Assembly (NCBI GenBank): GCA_016713275.1
Contig: JADJPL010000001.1
Location: forward strand, 1-64,000
Reading direction: 5' to 3'
Source: Haliscomenobacter sp.
GTDB taxonomy: Bacteria > Bacteroidota > Bacteroidia > Chitinophagales > Saprospiraceae
DNA: 64,000 nucleotides
Part shown: piece by piece, positions 10,065-19,233 of the stretch
How the letters are laid out: each line of letters opens with the position of its first letter
Numbering within the stretch: the first letter of the stretch is position 1
Made by a program: the position numbers and the translations under genes
Notes under the pieces: model-generated
Database searches by the model: none
The model's input: the letters and a program-made list of their open reading frames with translations, nothing else
Told to the model about the DNA's origin: nothing

Positions 10065-12105
10065 ATGCGTAACATTCTACTCGTAGAGCCGAACTACTCA
10101 AACAAGTACCCGCCTATCGGGTTGATGAAGATTGCCACATACCACCGTATGCTTGGCGATAAGGTGCGTTTTTTCAAAGGAGACTTAAAAGACCTGGTGA
10201 TTGACGAACTCTTGGCAAGATTGCCTGCATGATTTGAAATTTATAGACCCCCTCAGTAAATTGGAAAGCCAAAACAAGCAGTTATCAAGAAATTTATCAA
10301 GACTAAGAACAGCCAACTTTTAAATGATTTAAACTTAGAGGCAAGTAAGGCTGAACTCCTTGCCATTGGAAAACTATCTGATTACGCAGACACTTTCAAG
10401 AAAAAACTCTACATCAAATCGCCGAAGTTCGATAGAGTCTATGTAACCACGCTTTTTACGTTTTACTGGAAAATCACCATTGAGACGATTGAATTTTGTA
10501 AAAAGTTGGTTAAGCAGCCCGACCAACTTTTTATTGGAGGCGTACTTGCTTCGCTTTTGCATAAAGAAGTTGAAGACGCAACAGGTATTAAACCTATCCA
10601 AGGACTTTTGGACAAAGCAGGAATGTTAGACCCGATTAATCCAATTGCAAAAGACATAATAATTGATAATCTTCCTTTGACTATTCAATTTTAGATGAAA
10701 TTGATTACGATTATCCGACGAGAAGCGCATACTTTACATTTATGACCAAAGGCTGTACTCGGAAGTGCGCTTTTTGTTCCGTTCCTATTCTTGAACCCAC
10801 CTATAAGCCGAAAATTGAAACTTTTGATAAGTTTATGGACATTAAAGATAGGTTTGGCGAACAGCAAAACCTTCTATTAATGGACAATAACGTATTAGCA
10901 TCGCCAAAATTTATTGAAATTGTTGATGAGATAAAGGCCATGGGCTTTTACAAAGGCGCGACATACATTGAACCCAATCAATTAAAAATCACTATTGACA
11001 ATTTGGTAAGTGGCTACAACGATAACGGATTTATGCGTAGGGCATTTAGGCTAATGCATGCTCTAATACCAAGACTTCGCAAAAAGGTTGCACAAGAATA
11101 CTACAATATACTTGCTGAGTATAATTTGTTATCCTTTGAAACTACAACCAAAGAAAATATCTTATCTGTATATCCACTTATTGAAGAAACATATGAGAAA
11201 TACAGACCGAAATCACCACGATTAAGATATGTTGACTTCAATCAGGGAACTGATTGCCGCTATGTAACAGAGGAAATAATGCAAAAAATAAGCGAAATAC
11301 CTATTCGCCCGCTAAGAATTGCCTTTGATTACATCGGATTGAAAAAACAGTATGTTGCTGCGGTCAGATTAGCCGCCAAGTATGGGATTAAGGAATTGTC
11401 AAATTATATCCTCTACAATTTTCAAGATAAGCCCGAAGATTTGTATGAAAGACTTCGGATAAATATTGATTTGTGTAGTGAACTTGACATTGCCATTTTC
11501 TCTTTTCCGATGAAATATATTCCACTTTTCGGAGAGGAAGCCAAGCACCGAGAGTTTACGGGGAAACATTGAATAAAAATTTGTACGGGCAATTCAGTCA
11601 ATTTTGAACGTTACAAAAGGAATTGTAGCACCCGCACACAAGAATGAAAAATCATCTTTCTTTGAAGAAGCATTTGGAAAAGATCTGGAATGAATTTTAT
11701 GAAATATTGTATATGCCCGAAATCTACATAGTATATAGACACCTTTTTAGATATAATTTAGGTTATACAAAAATTTGGGAGGAGGAATATAGAAGCCTCG
11801 CAGCATCAGATAGGGAAATGGCGCACAAAATAATTGAGAAGAACGTATTTGCAGACGAAGAAATAAATAAATACAAGCCTAATATTAAGGTGCGTAACTT
11901 TTTAAGACACTACACTATTAAAAGAGGAAGTATCGAAAGAAACGATACAGAATATAAAAAACTAAAATCCAAGTTCGACAAACTGATAAAGGAAGACCAA
12001 TTTATTGATTTGACTTTGACTTATGATTTTGAAAGCCCAGCAGCCAGAAAAATTCATAAATCAGTTGCAAATAACCCCCTCCGAATCTTTGTAGATAATA
12101 AATAA
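10065..12105 (+). pseudogene. Radical SAM protein with B12-binding-like N-terminus, frameshifted
   Basis: The likely start is ATG 10065 (MRNILLVEPNYSNKYPPIGL), which resembles the N-terminal strand-loop of cobalamin-binding radical SAM proteins. The next stretch is broken (10232 to about 10690) but readable: FDRVYVTTLFTFYWKITIET and KLVKQPDQLFIGGVLASLLH. The core (to 11572) contains FMTKGCTRKCAFCSVPILEP near 10745, with the three cysteines CxxxCxxC that bind the 4Fe-4S cluster, then LLLMDNNVLASPKFIEIVDE and the barrel strands RLRYVDFNQGTDCRYVTEE and RIAFDYIGLKKQYVAAVRLA. Frame changes near 11575-11690 lead into a helical C-terminus (11644-12105). The substrate is unknown. It is the last gene of the AT-rich block and is separated by 73 bases from the gene before it. 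It may be part of the island system or only a co-transferred neighbour. Confidence 0.7.
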
Positions 12106-12114
12106 AAATGCGCT

Positions 12115-12192
12115 GAACAACTTACTCAACGCCAGCCGTCGCCGAAGCCCAACCCATAAGGCTAAGGCAGCTGGCGTATGCTTGAGTTGTTC
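12115..12192. repeat. Imperfect inverted repeat at the right edge of the AT-rich island
   Basis: The left arm, 12115-12136, begins GAACAACT and ends CGCCAGC. The right arm, 12170-12192, reads GCTGGCG and ends AGTTGTTC, the reverse complement of both outer and inner blocks, with a poorly paired bulge between them and a 33-base loop. The size and two-box layout resemble an integron attC site, but the outer box GTTGTTC does not match the required GTTRRRY. A terminator for the radical SAM gene is a simpler possibility. Confidence 0.55.
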
Positions 12193-12273
12193 ATGTCACT
12201 CCCGTTGTTCCCCTCAATCTCCCCAAAAACCCCATATTACCCAACTCCCAAAACCTTAAAAACCCACCCTTTC

Positions 12274-13233
12274 ATGAACGCACTCCTTTACCACCCCAAA
12301 GGGCATCCGGACAAGCTGGTGTACGGCGACGCGCCGGCGCCGGTTCCGGCAGATGACGAAGTCCTCATCCGGGTACATGCCGTTTCGCTGAACGCCGCCG
12401 ATTACCGCTCCATGAAGATGGGCATGATCCCCAAGCGAAGGATATTTGGCGCCGATATCGCCGGCCGGATCGAGTCGGTCGGGAAGAACGTGTCGTTGTT
12501 TAAGCCCGGCGATGCGGTATTGGTGGACCTCAGCAACCATGGGTTTGGCGGACTGGCCGAATATGCCGCCGCCCCGGAGAACGCCCTGGCGCTCAAACCC
12601 GAATCCGTTTCCTTTGAGGACGCCGCCGCCACGCCCCTGGCAGCCATGACGGCCCTCCAGGCTGTGCGCGACCAGGCGGGCGTTCAGCCCGGGCAGCGCG
12701 TGCTCATCGCCGGCAGTGCCGGCGGCGTCGGGACGTTTGCCGTGCAGCTGGCCAAGTATTTCGGAGCGGACGTGACGGGGGTGTGCAGCCCGGGCAATGT
12801 TGCCCAAACCCGGTCCCTGGGCGCGGACCACGTGATCGATTACACCCGGGAAGACTTCACCAAAAGCGCGCAGCGCTACGACGTCATCCTGGCGGTCAAC
12901 GGTAATTATCCCCTCCTGGCCTGCAAAAAGAGGCTGACGCCCACCGGGACCTACGTGATGGTCGGCGGCGCCTTGCCGCAGATTTTTAAAGCCCTCCTCT
13001 TTGGCCGGTTGCTGTCGTTCGGATCGAAGAAAATAAAAGCCCTCAGCGCCAAAGCCAACCCGCAAGACCTGGCCTTCGTCGCCCACCTCCTGGAAACCGG
13101 CGCCATCAAACCGGTGATCACCCAACGATACCCCCTCGAACAAGCCGCCGAAGCCATGCGCTACCTGATGCAGGGGCATGCGGCGGGGAAGGTGGTGGTT
13201 CAGGTGGCCAACACGAGCCATTCCGAGGGTTGA
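12274..13233 (+). CDS. NAD(P)-dependent quinone oxidoreductase / zinc-free MDR alcohol dehydrogenase
   Basis: This 319-residue medium-chain dehydrogenase/reductase probably reduces quinones or activated alkenes with NADPH in the cytoplasm. The GroES-like N-terminus (EVLIRVHAVSLNAADYRSMK and FGADIAGRIESVGKNVSLFK) lacks the structural and catalytic zinc cysteines. The Rossmann domain starts at GQRVLIAGSAGGVGTFAVQL near residue 145, a typical GxxGGVG NADP motif, followed by the NADP-selecting region and ADHVIDYTREDF. I chose ATG 12274 (MNALLYHPKG) because the longer frame from 12178 adds a proline-rich leader unlike the family and runs into the inverted repeat at 12115-12192. It is the first GC-rich host-like gene after the island and stands alone; a MITE-like element follows 35 bases downstream. 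Confidence 0.85.
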   Translation: MNALLYHPKGHPDKLVYGDAPAPVPADDEVLIRVHAVSLNAADYRSMKMGMIPKRRIFGADIAGRIESVGKNVSLFKPGDAVLVDLSNHGFGGLAEYAAAPENALALKPESVSFEDAAATPLAAMTALQAVRDQAGVQPGQRVLIAGSAGGVGTFAVQLAKYFGADVTGVCSPGNVAQTRSLGADHVIDYTREDFTKSAQRYDVILAVNGNYPLLACKKRLTPTGTYVMVGGALPQIFKALLFGRLLSFGSKKIKALSAKANPQDLAFVAHLLETGAIKPVITQRYPLEQAAEAMRYLMQGHAAGKVVVQVANTSHSEG

Positions 13234-13267
13234 CCAGAGGTTTTTCAAAAGCTATGGGAGCGGACCT

Positions 13268-13358
13268 CCCCTGCTGGACATTTTCGTTTTCCGGGCATCC
13301 AGACCATCCAGGTTTGGTAAACCTGGATGGTCTCGTCCCAAAAATGTCCAGTAGTATA
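13268..13358 (+). mobile_element. MITE-like element, copy 1
   Basis: A 91-bp element with near-terminal inverted repeats (TGCTGGACATTTT and AAAATGTCCAGTA) and a central 15-bp stem, AGACCATCCAGGTTT / AAACCTGGATGGTCT. It is flanked by the direct repeat GAGCGGACCT at 13258-13267 and 13359-13368, which looks like a target-site duplication. The reverse complements of 32832-32922 and 41482-41576 align with it over the whole length. No coding capacity, so any transposase must act in trans. Confidence 0.7.
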
Positions 13359-13368
13359 GAGCGGACCT

Positions 13369-13695
13369 ACCACACAGGATTCCCTGAATTTTCATACCTT
13401 AATACATAAAATTCAGCAGAAAATTATGTATTAGGCATATAGCCAGCCCATTTTTCCTGAAAACTTGCCCCTTTCGCCCGCCACCCCGGGAAAATGCAAC
13501 GCCTGTCCGCAAGGATTCTCTTCTTCGGAATTTTCTCCGTTTCCAGGTATTAATTCAATAGATTTGTTGCAACGGCATGGAAGGTAGCTCAAAACCAGTT
13601 ATTGCCCTCCGCAGCCTTATCTTGCAGGGGGCAATGTCTTGATAAGCGCAAATGGAGTTGAGATACATGGCAGAAAGTCTTGGCGCCGGGGAACT
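13369..13695. other. Intergenic, nothing recognised
   Basis: AT-richer sequence between the MITE-like element and the REP-like pair. I see no open frame with coding character, no RNA gene and no clear promoter in it. Confidence 0.5.
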
Positions 13696-13850
13696 GGCCT
13701 CCCCCTAACCCCCTCCGAAGGAGGGGGAACAGGAAAAGCCCCTGCATTTTGGAAAAACGTATAAAAATGGCATCATTTTTTTTTACCAGACCCTATCAAA
13801 ACCCTTGCCCACACAGTCCCCCCTCCTTTGGAGGGGGTTAGGGGGAGGCC
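13696..13850. repeat. REP-like palindromes in inverted pair, variant 1
   Basis: Two monomers face each other. 13696-13730 runs from GGCCTCCCCCTAACCCCC into CTCCGAAGGAGGGGG. 13816-13850 is CCCCCTCCTTTGGAGGGGG followed by TTAGGGGGAGGCC, close to the reverse complement of the first. Each monomer is a short palindrome plus a G-rich tail; about 85 bases separate them. This is the layout of bacterial REP/BIME elements. Related monomers lie at 13963-14047 and 61526-61612. Confidence 0.65.
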
Positions 13851-13962
13851 AAAAGGCAACGACTTAAACTCAGGCTGAGTGCCAGGCAGCTGGTGGATTC
13901 CCCTCTTTTGGGGGGCAGGTACATTCATACCGCAGTGCCTAAAATTGGAAGGGCATTGCGCG

Positions 13963-14047
13963 CTCCCCCTTTGAAGGGGGCCGGGGGGATGAAACCTTTT
14001 ACCAGCACCCGGGAATTTCATCCCCCTGACCCCCTTCAAAGGGGGAA
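13963..14047. repeat. REP-like palindromes in inverted pair, variant 2
   Basis: The left monomer, 13963-13995, is CCCCCTTTGAAGGGGG plus a tail ending GGGGGGATGAAAC. The right monomer, 14016-14047, is its near-perfect reverse complement (TTTCATCCCCCTGACCCCC, then TTCAAAGGGGG). The spacer is about 20 bases. The same composite, with a 20-base spacer of different sequence, recurs at 61526-61612, which shows a dispersed family. Confidence 0.7.
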
Positions 14048-14136
14048 AGTTGCTTCGTCGGGGTTTCCTACGGGTTCCGGGCGCGGCATTCCAACGTGGA
14101 GACCGCTTCTACGATCTACTTAAAAACCTATTTATC

Positions 14137-15558
14137 ATGCACATACCCTCTCTTCGCCAACGCCTCCTCCTGCTCCTGTTCCTGGGCGTCACCCTTGCCG
14201 CCCACGCGCAGGACGGCAAAGTGGTCATCGGGACCATCGACACCGTCGTGTCCACCATCCTGAATGAGCAGCGCCCCGTCTGGGTCTACGTTCCCGACGG
14301 GGGCGGGCCCAATGGGATGAGCCGGCAGCGCTACCCGGTGGTGTATCTACTGGACGGCGACGGGCTTTTTTCCTCCGTCGTCGGTATGATTCAGCAATTG
14401 AGCAGCGTCAACGGCAATACGTTTTGCCCCAAAATGATCGTGGTGGGCATTCCGAATACCGACCGCACCAGAGACCTGACGCCAACCCACATCGAGGCCG
14501 ACCCGCCTTATATGGACAGCACCTCCTCCAAAACATCGGGCGGCGGCGAAAACTTTATTGCGTTTATCGAAAAGGAATTGATGCCGCACATCGAAGCTAA
14601 GTATCCTGCGGCGCCGTATAAGATGCTCATCGGGCATTCTTTCGGAGGCCTGGCGGTGATGCAAACCCTTGTCCACCACACCGATCTGTTCAATGCCTAC
14701 ATCTGCATCGACCCGAGCATGTGGTGGGATAACCAAAAGCTGTTGCAGCAAGCGCAAAAGGCGTTGGCCGAAAAGAAGTTTGAAGGAAAATCCCTGTTTC
14801 TGGGTATTGCCAATACGATGGAGGAAGGCATGGACCTGAAAACGGTCGTGAAGGATACTTCTGGCGACACGAAGCATATCCGTTCCATATTGGCCTTGCA
14901 GACGTATTTGGAGCAAAACAAGCAAAATGGCTTGAAATACCAGGGCAAATACTACCCCGGCGACACGCACGGCTCCGCGCCCCTCATCACTACATACGAT
15001 GCGTTGCGCTTCTTCTTCGATTTTTTTCCTTTTACCCTCGCGATGAAGGATTTTACGGATTCCACCAGCGCCCTGGCGGAAAAATACCAGCACCATTTTG
15101 ACAGTCTTTCTCAAAAAATGGGGTACTCCATCAAGCCGGATGAAGGGGAAATCAATTATATGGGATATGAGTTCCTGAGACAAAAACACTACAAAAAAGC
15201 GGAGGATCTTTTCAAACTCAATGTGGCCAATCATCCCGAAAGCAGTAATGTCTACGACTCGTATGCCTATTATCTTTTAGCCCGGCAGGACACGGCCCAT
15301 GCGATCCTCCAGTTGAAAAAAGCGCTGGCGATAGGGGAGAATGAAGGTTCGAGAAAAAAACTGGAAGCGCTGGAAGGCAGCGGGAAGGCTCCTCGCCTTC
15401 TTCGCGAAGTAAGCCTTCAGCGGCAGCGGCTACGCGCTCGGGCTGCAACACGGCCAGCAACTGAAAAAAGAGATCGGCGAAATCGTCGGGAAATGGAAAC
15501 AAAGTGTGGAAAGCCAATTGAATCAGCCGGCAGATACCATTGTGAAGGCGTTTTTTGA
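14137..15558 (+). CDS. Secreted esterase (Esterase D/enterobactin-esterase family) with TPR tail; 3' end altered
   Basis: The first 24 residues (LLLLLFLGVTLAAHAQ) form a signal peptide, so the enzyme acts in the periplasm or outside. The alpha/beta-hydrolase of the PF00756 type follows: RYPVVYLLDGDGLFSSVVGM, the nucleophile elbow MLIGHSFGGLAV near residue 168, and the histidine in YPGDTHGSAPLI. Substrates of this family include siderophore, carbohydrate and phenolic esters; which applies here is unknown. After the hydrolase domain a TPR-like segment (KHYKKAEDLFKLNVANHPES to KLEALE) ends near 15385. The last 55 residues are arginine-rich and out of character. They overlap the reading frame of the next gene, so the original stop was probably lost by a frameshift or deletion at about 15385. 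ATG 14137 is chosen for the signal peptide. Confidence 0.8.
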   Translation: MHIPSLRQRLLLLLFLGVTLAAHAQDGKVVIGTIDTVVSTILNEQRPVWVYVPDGGGPNGMSRQRYPVVYLLDGDGLFSSVVGMIQQLSSVNGNTFCPKMIVVGIPNTDRTRDLTPTHIEADPPYMDSTSSKTSGGGENFIAFIEKELMPHIEAKYPAAPYKMLIGHSFGGLAVMQTLVHHTDLFNAYICIDPSMWWDNQKLLQQAQKALAEKKFEGKSLFLGIANTMEEGMDLKTVVKDTSGDTKHIRSILALQTYLEQNKQNGLKYQGKYYPGDTHGSAPLITTYDALRFFFDFFPFTLAMKDFTDSTSALAEKYQHHFDSLSQKMGYSIKPDEGEINYMGYEFLRQKHYKKAEDLFKLNVANHPESSNVYDSYAYYLLARQDTAHAILQLKKALAIGENEGSRKKLEALEGSGKAPRLLREVSLQRQRLRARAATRPATEKRDRRNRREMETKCGKPIESAGRYHCEGVF

Positions 15559-17068
15559 ATACGCCCGGTTCGACGAAGCCATCAAAAAATGGACGCCCGA
15601 ACTCTACGAAGAAGTGCGCGGCATCGCCGACGGCTCGGGACAAGCTTTCAACGACATTATGGTACATAACCTCCTCGACGAATTTTGGGTCTGGCAGGAT
15701 GCCCGCGCAAAACACCATTGCAGCGGCATCGGCGTGCCCGCCCGCGACGGCCAGCCCGGCTATATCGCCCAAAACATGGACCTGGAAAGTTACACCGACG
15801 GCTACCAGGTGTTGCTCCGCCTGGCTCAAACCGACAAAACCCCCGAACAGCTCATCCTCACCTATCCGGGCTGCATGGCCACCAACGGGCTGAACGAAAC
15901 CGGCATCGGCGCTTGCATGAATACCCTGATGCAGCTCAAAGGCGCACCCACGGGCCTGCCGGTAGCGTTTATCGTCCGGCGCATCCTCAACAGCACCGAC
16001 AAAAACGAGGTGCTGCGCTTCATCCAACAGGCGCCCCATGCATCGGGTCAGAATTACATCCTTGGCATCCGGGGCGAGGTCTATGATTTTGAGGCCTCCG
16101 CCAACAAGGTCGTTCGTTTCGACCCCAAAAACGCCAACGGTACCGTGTACCACACCAACCACCCGATGGCCAACGACGACCTGAAAGACTGGTACAAGTC
16201 CCCGGAAAAGGGCAACAGCGCAATCCGGCTGGCTTCGGTTCAGGAGCGCATAGCATCCCTTCCACTTATCGAAGACGAGGACATCAAGAACGCCCTGCGC
16301 GCCAAAGACGACCCGAACAACCCTGTTTGCCGGGGGTTCAACCGCTGGGGCGGTACCTTCGGCTCCGTGGTGATGACCCTCACGGGTAACCCCAAACTGG
16401 AAATTACCGCCGGACCGCCCGACGAGTCGGAGTACAAGGAGGTGCGCTTCAGCTCAGAAAAAACCCAGTCCGGAGAACCGGGTTGGCGCACGATCACCGG
16501 AACGGTAGTGGATGAACAAGGCGACCCCTTGATCGGCACGGGGATTCAAGTACTTCCTGTTGAAAATAACAGGGGGACAGTGAATGGCATTGAGGGAGAG
16601 TATAGCCTAACCGTCCCGCCATCGGCTAAGGAATTGTTGTATTTTTGGGATGCAGGATATGGCCCGGATACCGTCGCGTTAACGGAATCCGATACCCTCC
16701 ACGTGATGCTCGTTCAAAATCAGGATTTTGCGGCTAAATTGAATCCTTCCAAAAAACCATCCCAACGAACGCATTCGATTCGGGTAACCGGGGAAATACG
16801 CGGGATTCCCAATTCCAATTTCCACCCGGCGATTCGTATCGTGGGCACAAACGCCCGGACCGTTCCCGATTCGAAGGGCCGGTTTGAACTGTTTTTACCG
16901 CCGGGAAGCGATATCCTCTCTTTGGAGGCCGAAAACTTCAGCCCCCGTCAGGTACGGGTTCCCAACGTACCGCATCTGCACCTGCCCACAGTCAATTTGT
17001 ATAGTCAGAAACCATCAAAAAGAAAAAACAATGAAACAAACCACCCTTTTAGGGCACAGCGCGCTTAA
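15506..17068 (+). CDS. C45-type (acyl-CoA:6-APA acyltransferase-like) Ntn hydrolase with two regulatory-like beta domains
   Basis: The core matches C45 / penicillin acyltransferase-like amidohydrolases: DIMVHNLLDEFWVWQD, the putative nucleophile Cys in AKHHCSGIGVPARDGQPG, YIAQNMDLESY, and NETGIGACMNTLMQLKGAPT. The frame is open from 15413, and the bases before ATG 15506 still encode GSGYALGLQHGQQLKKEIGE, the conserved family N-terminus. The annotated ATG therefore drops a needed part, and the true start is lost behind the TAA at 15410-15412. After about residue 325 two carboxypeptidase-regulatory-like beta-sandwich segments follow (RTITGTVVDEQGDPLIGTGI and SIRVTGEIRGIPNSNFHPAI), common on Bacteroidota envelope proteins. 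It overlaps the aldo/keto reductase by 38 bases. Substrate unknown; N-terminal loss may make it inactive. Confidence 0.72.
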   Translation: MESQLNQPADTIVKAFFEYARFDEAIKKWTPELYEEVRGIADGSGQAFNDIMVHNLLDEFWVWQDARAKHHCSGIGVPARDGQPGYIAQNMDLESYTDGYQVLLRLAQTDKTPEQLILTYPGCMATNGLNETGIGACMNTLMQLKGAPTGLPVAFIVRRILNSTDKNEVLRFIQQAPHASGQNYILGIRGEVYDFEASANKVVRFDPKNANGTVYHTNHPMANDDLKDWYKSPEKGNSAIRLASVQERIASLPLIEDEDIKNALRAKDDPNNPVCRGFNRWGGTFGSVVMTLTGNPKLEITAGPPDESEYKEVRFSSEKTQSGEPGWRTITGTVVDEQGDPLIGTGIQVLPVENNRGTVNGIEGEYSLTVPPSAKELLYFWDAGYGPDTVALTESDTLHVMLVQNQDFAAKLNPSKKPSQRTHSIRVTGEIRGIPNSNFHPAIRIVGTNARTVPDSKGRFELFLPPGSDILSLEAENFSPRQVRVPNVPHLHLPTVNLYSQKPSKRKNNETNHPFRAQRA

Positions 17069-17987
17069 CGTAAATCGGATGGGCCTTGGTTGCATGGGCA
17101 TGTCTGAGTTTTATGGATCTTTTAACGAGGACGAATCGATTAAAACGCTGCACAAAGCCATTGACCTGGGGGTCAATTTTTTCGACACCGCGGACATGTA
17201 CGGCTGGGGAGCGAATGAACGGCTGTTGGGAAAAGCCTTTAAGGGCCGCTGGAATGAGGTGGTTTTAGCCACCAAATTTGCCGTGATGCGCGGACCCAAT
17301 GGAGAGTTCCTTGGCCTGAACGGCAAACCGGAATACATAAGGCAAGCCTGCGACCAAAGTCTGCAGAACCTGGGCGTTGAGGCGATTGATTTGTATTACA
17401 TGCACCGGCAAGACCGCAACGTACCGATTGAAGAAACGGTGGGGGCTATGGCCGATTTGGTTAAGCAGGGAAAGGTCAAATCGATTGGCCTTTCCGAAGT
17501 GGACCCCGCAACCCTTCGCCGGGCGCATGCCGTGCACCCCATTTCAGCCCTTCAAACCGAATATTCCCTGTGGAGCCGCGAACCGGAGCAAGAACTTTTT
17601 GAGGTGTGCAAAGAACTCGGCATTACCTTCGTTGCGTACAGTCCATTGGGGCGCGGCTTCCTGACCGGAGCGATTAAAAGCCGTGCCGATTTGGAAGCCG
17701 GCGATTTCCGGCTCAACAACCCCCGGTTTACGGAGGAGGCTATGCAAAAAAATATAAAATTTGTGGAGGTGGTCGATCGCATTGCCCAAAGCAAGGGAGT
17801 AACCAAGGCACAGGTTGCCCTGGCCTGGATACTGAATCGAAATGAGGACATCACCACGATTCCCGGCACCAGAAAAATCCACCGCCTCGAAGAGAACCTC
17901 GGCGCCTTCCAGGTGGAGCTAACGGAAGGTGATTTGGCAAGCATGGAAGCCCATTTGCCTCCTACGACCGTTGGCGAACGGTATTAG
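17031..17987 (+). CDS. Aldo/keto reductase (AKR13-like)
   Basis: A 318-residue (alpha/beta)8 NADPH-dependent reductase. Visible motifs: GLGCMGMSEFYGSFNEDESI, the catalytic Asp/Tyr region GVNFFDTADMYGWGANERLL, the catalytic Lys in EVVLATKFAV, the catalytic His in IDLYYMHRQDRNVP, and the cofactor loop ITTIPGTRKIHRLEENLGAF. ATG 17031 is chosen over longer in-frame codons because MKQTTLLGHSALNVNRMGLG is the normal family start and lies right after an A-rich leader (AAAGAAAAAACA). It overlaps the preceding gene by 38 bases. A 6-bp GC stem with a T run follows. Substrate unknown; related enzymes reduce aldehydes and sugars. Confidence 0.88.
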   Translation: MKQTTLLGHSALNVNRMGLGCMGMSEFYGSFNEDESIKTLHKAIDLGVNFFDTADMYGWGANERLLGKAFKGRWNEVVLATKFAVMRGPNGEFLGLNGKPEYIRQACDQSLQNLGVEAIDLYYMHRQDRNVPIEETVGAMADLVKQGKVKSIGLSEVDPATLRRAHAVHPISALQTEYSLWSREPEQELFEVCKELGITFVAYSPLGRGFLTGAIKSRADLEAGDFRLNNPRFTEEAMQKNIKFVEVVDRIAQSKGVTKAQVALAWILNRNEDITTIPGTRKIHRLEENLGAFQVELTEGDLASMEAHLPPTTVGERY

Positions 17988-18032
17988 AGGCAACCCCTTG
18001 TTGCTCCGGCGTCAGGAACATGGAAGCCGATG

Positions 18033-18057
18033 GGGGATCGTCCGCAATCCCCTTTTT

Positions 18058-18059
<2 letters not shown>
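18033..18059 (+). terminator. Rho-independent terminator after the aldo/keto reductase
   Basis: Stem GGGGAT (18033-18038) / ATCCCC (18047-18052), 8-base loop, then seven T. It lies between two convergent reductase genes, so it may serve the plus-strand gene only, as the T run is on the plus strand. Confidence 0.6.
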
Positions 18060-19047
<988 letters not shown>

Positions 19048-19233
19048 GTTTTTCTTTTTTTGAGTGGCGATGATCAAGGGAAATCAGCGCCCTAAAGTAA
19101 AGCGAACGGAAAGAAAAGCCCTTATTCAAAATTAACCTATTCTATACCATTACTTAATACAGGCGGGGTACTTTTATCAGGAATCCTTTTTTGGGGCCGC
19201 CCGAAGCGCCCGTTCACGCAAAACCCGCTTAGC

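Noticed and set aside
12115..12192. Integron attC site
   Set aside because: The layout is similar, but the outer box GTTGTTC does not fit GTTRRRY and no integrase or cassette array is visible. Kept only as an unexplained inverted repeat.
12256..13248. 330-codon minus-strand frame opposite the quinone oxidoreductase
   Set aside because: The plus strand has clear MDR motifs. The antisense frame is His/Gly/Arg-rich without known domains, as expected opposite GC-rich genes.
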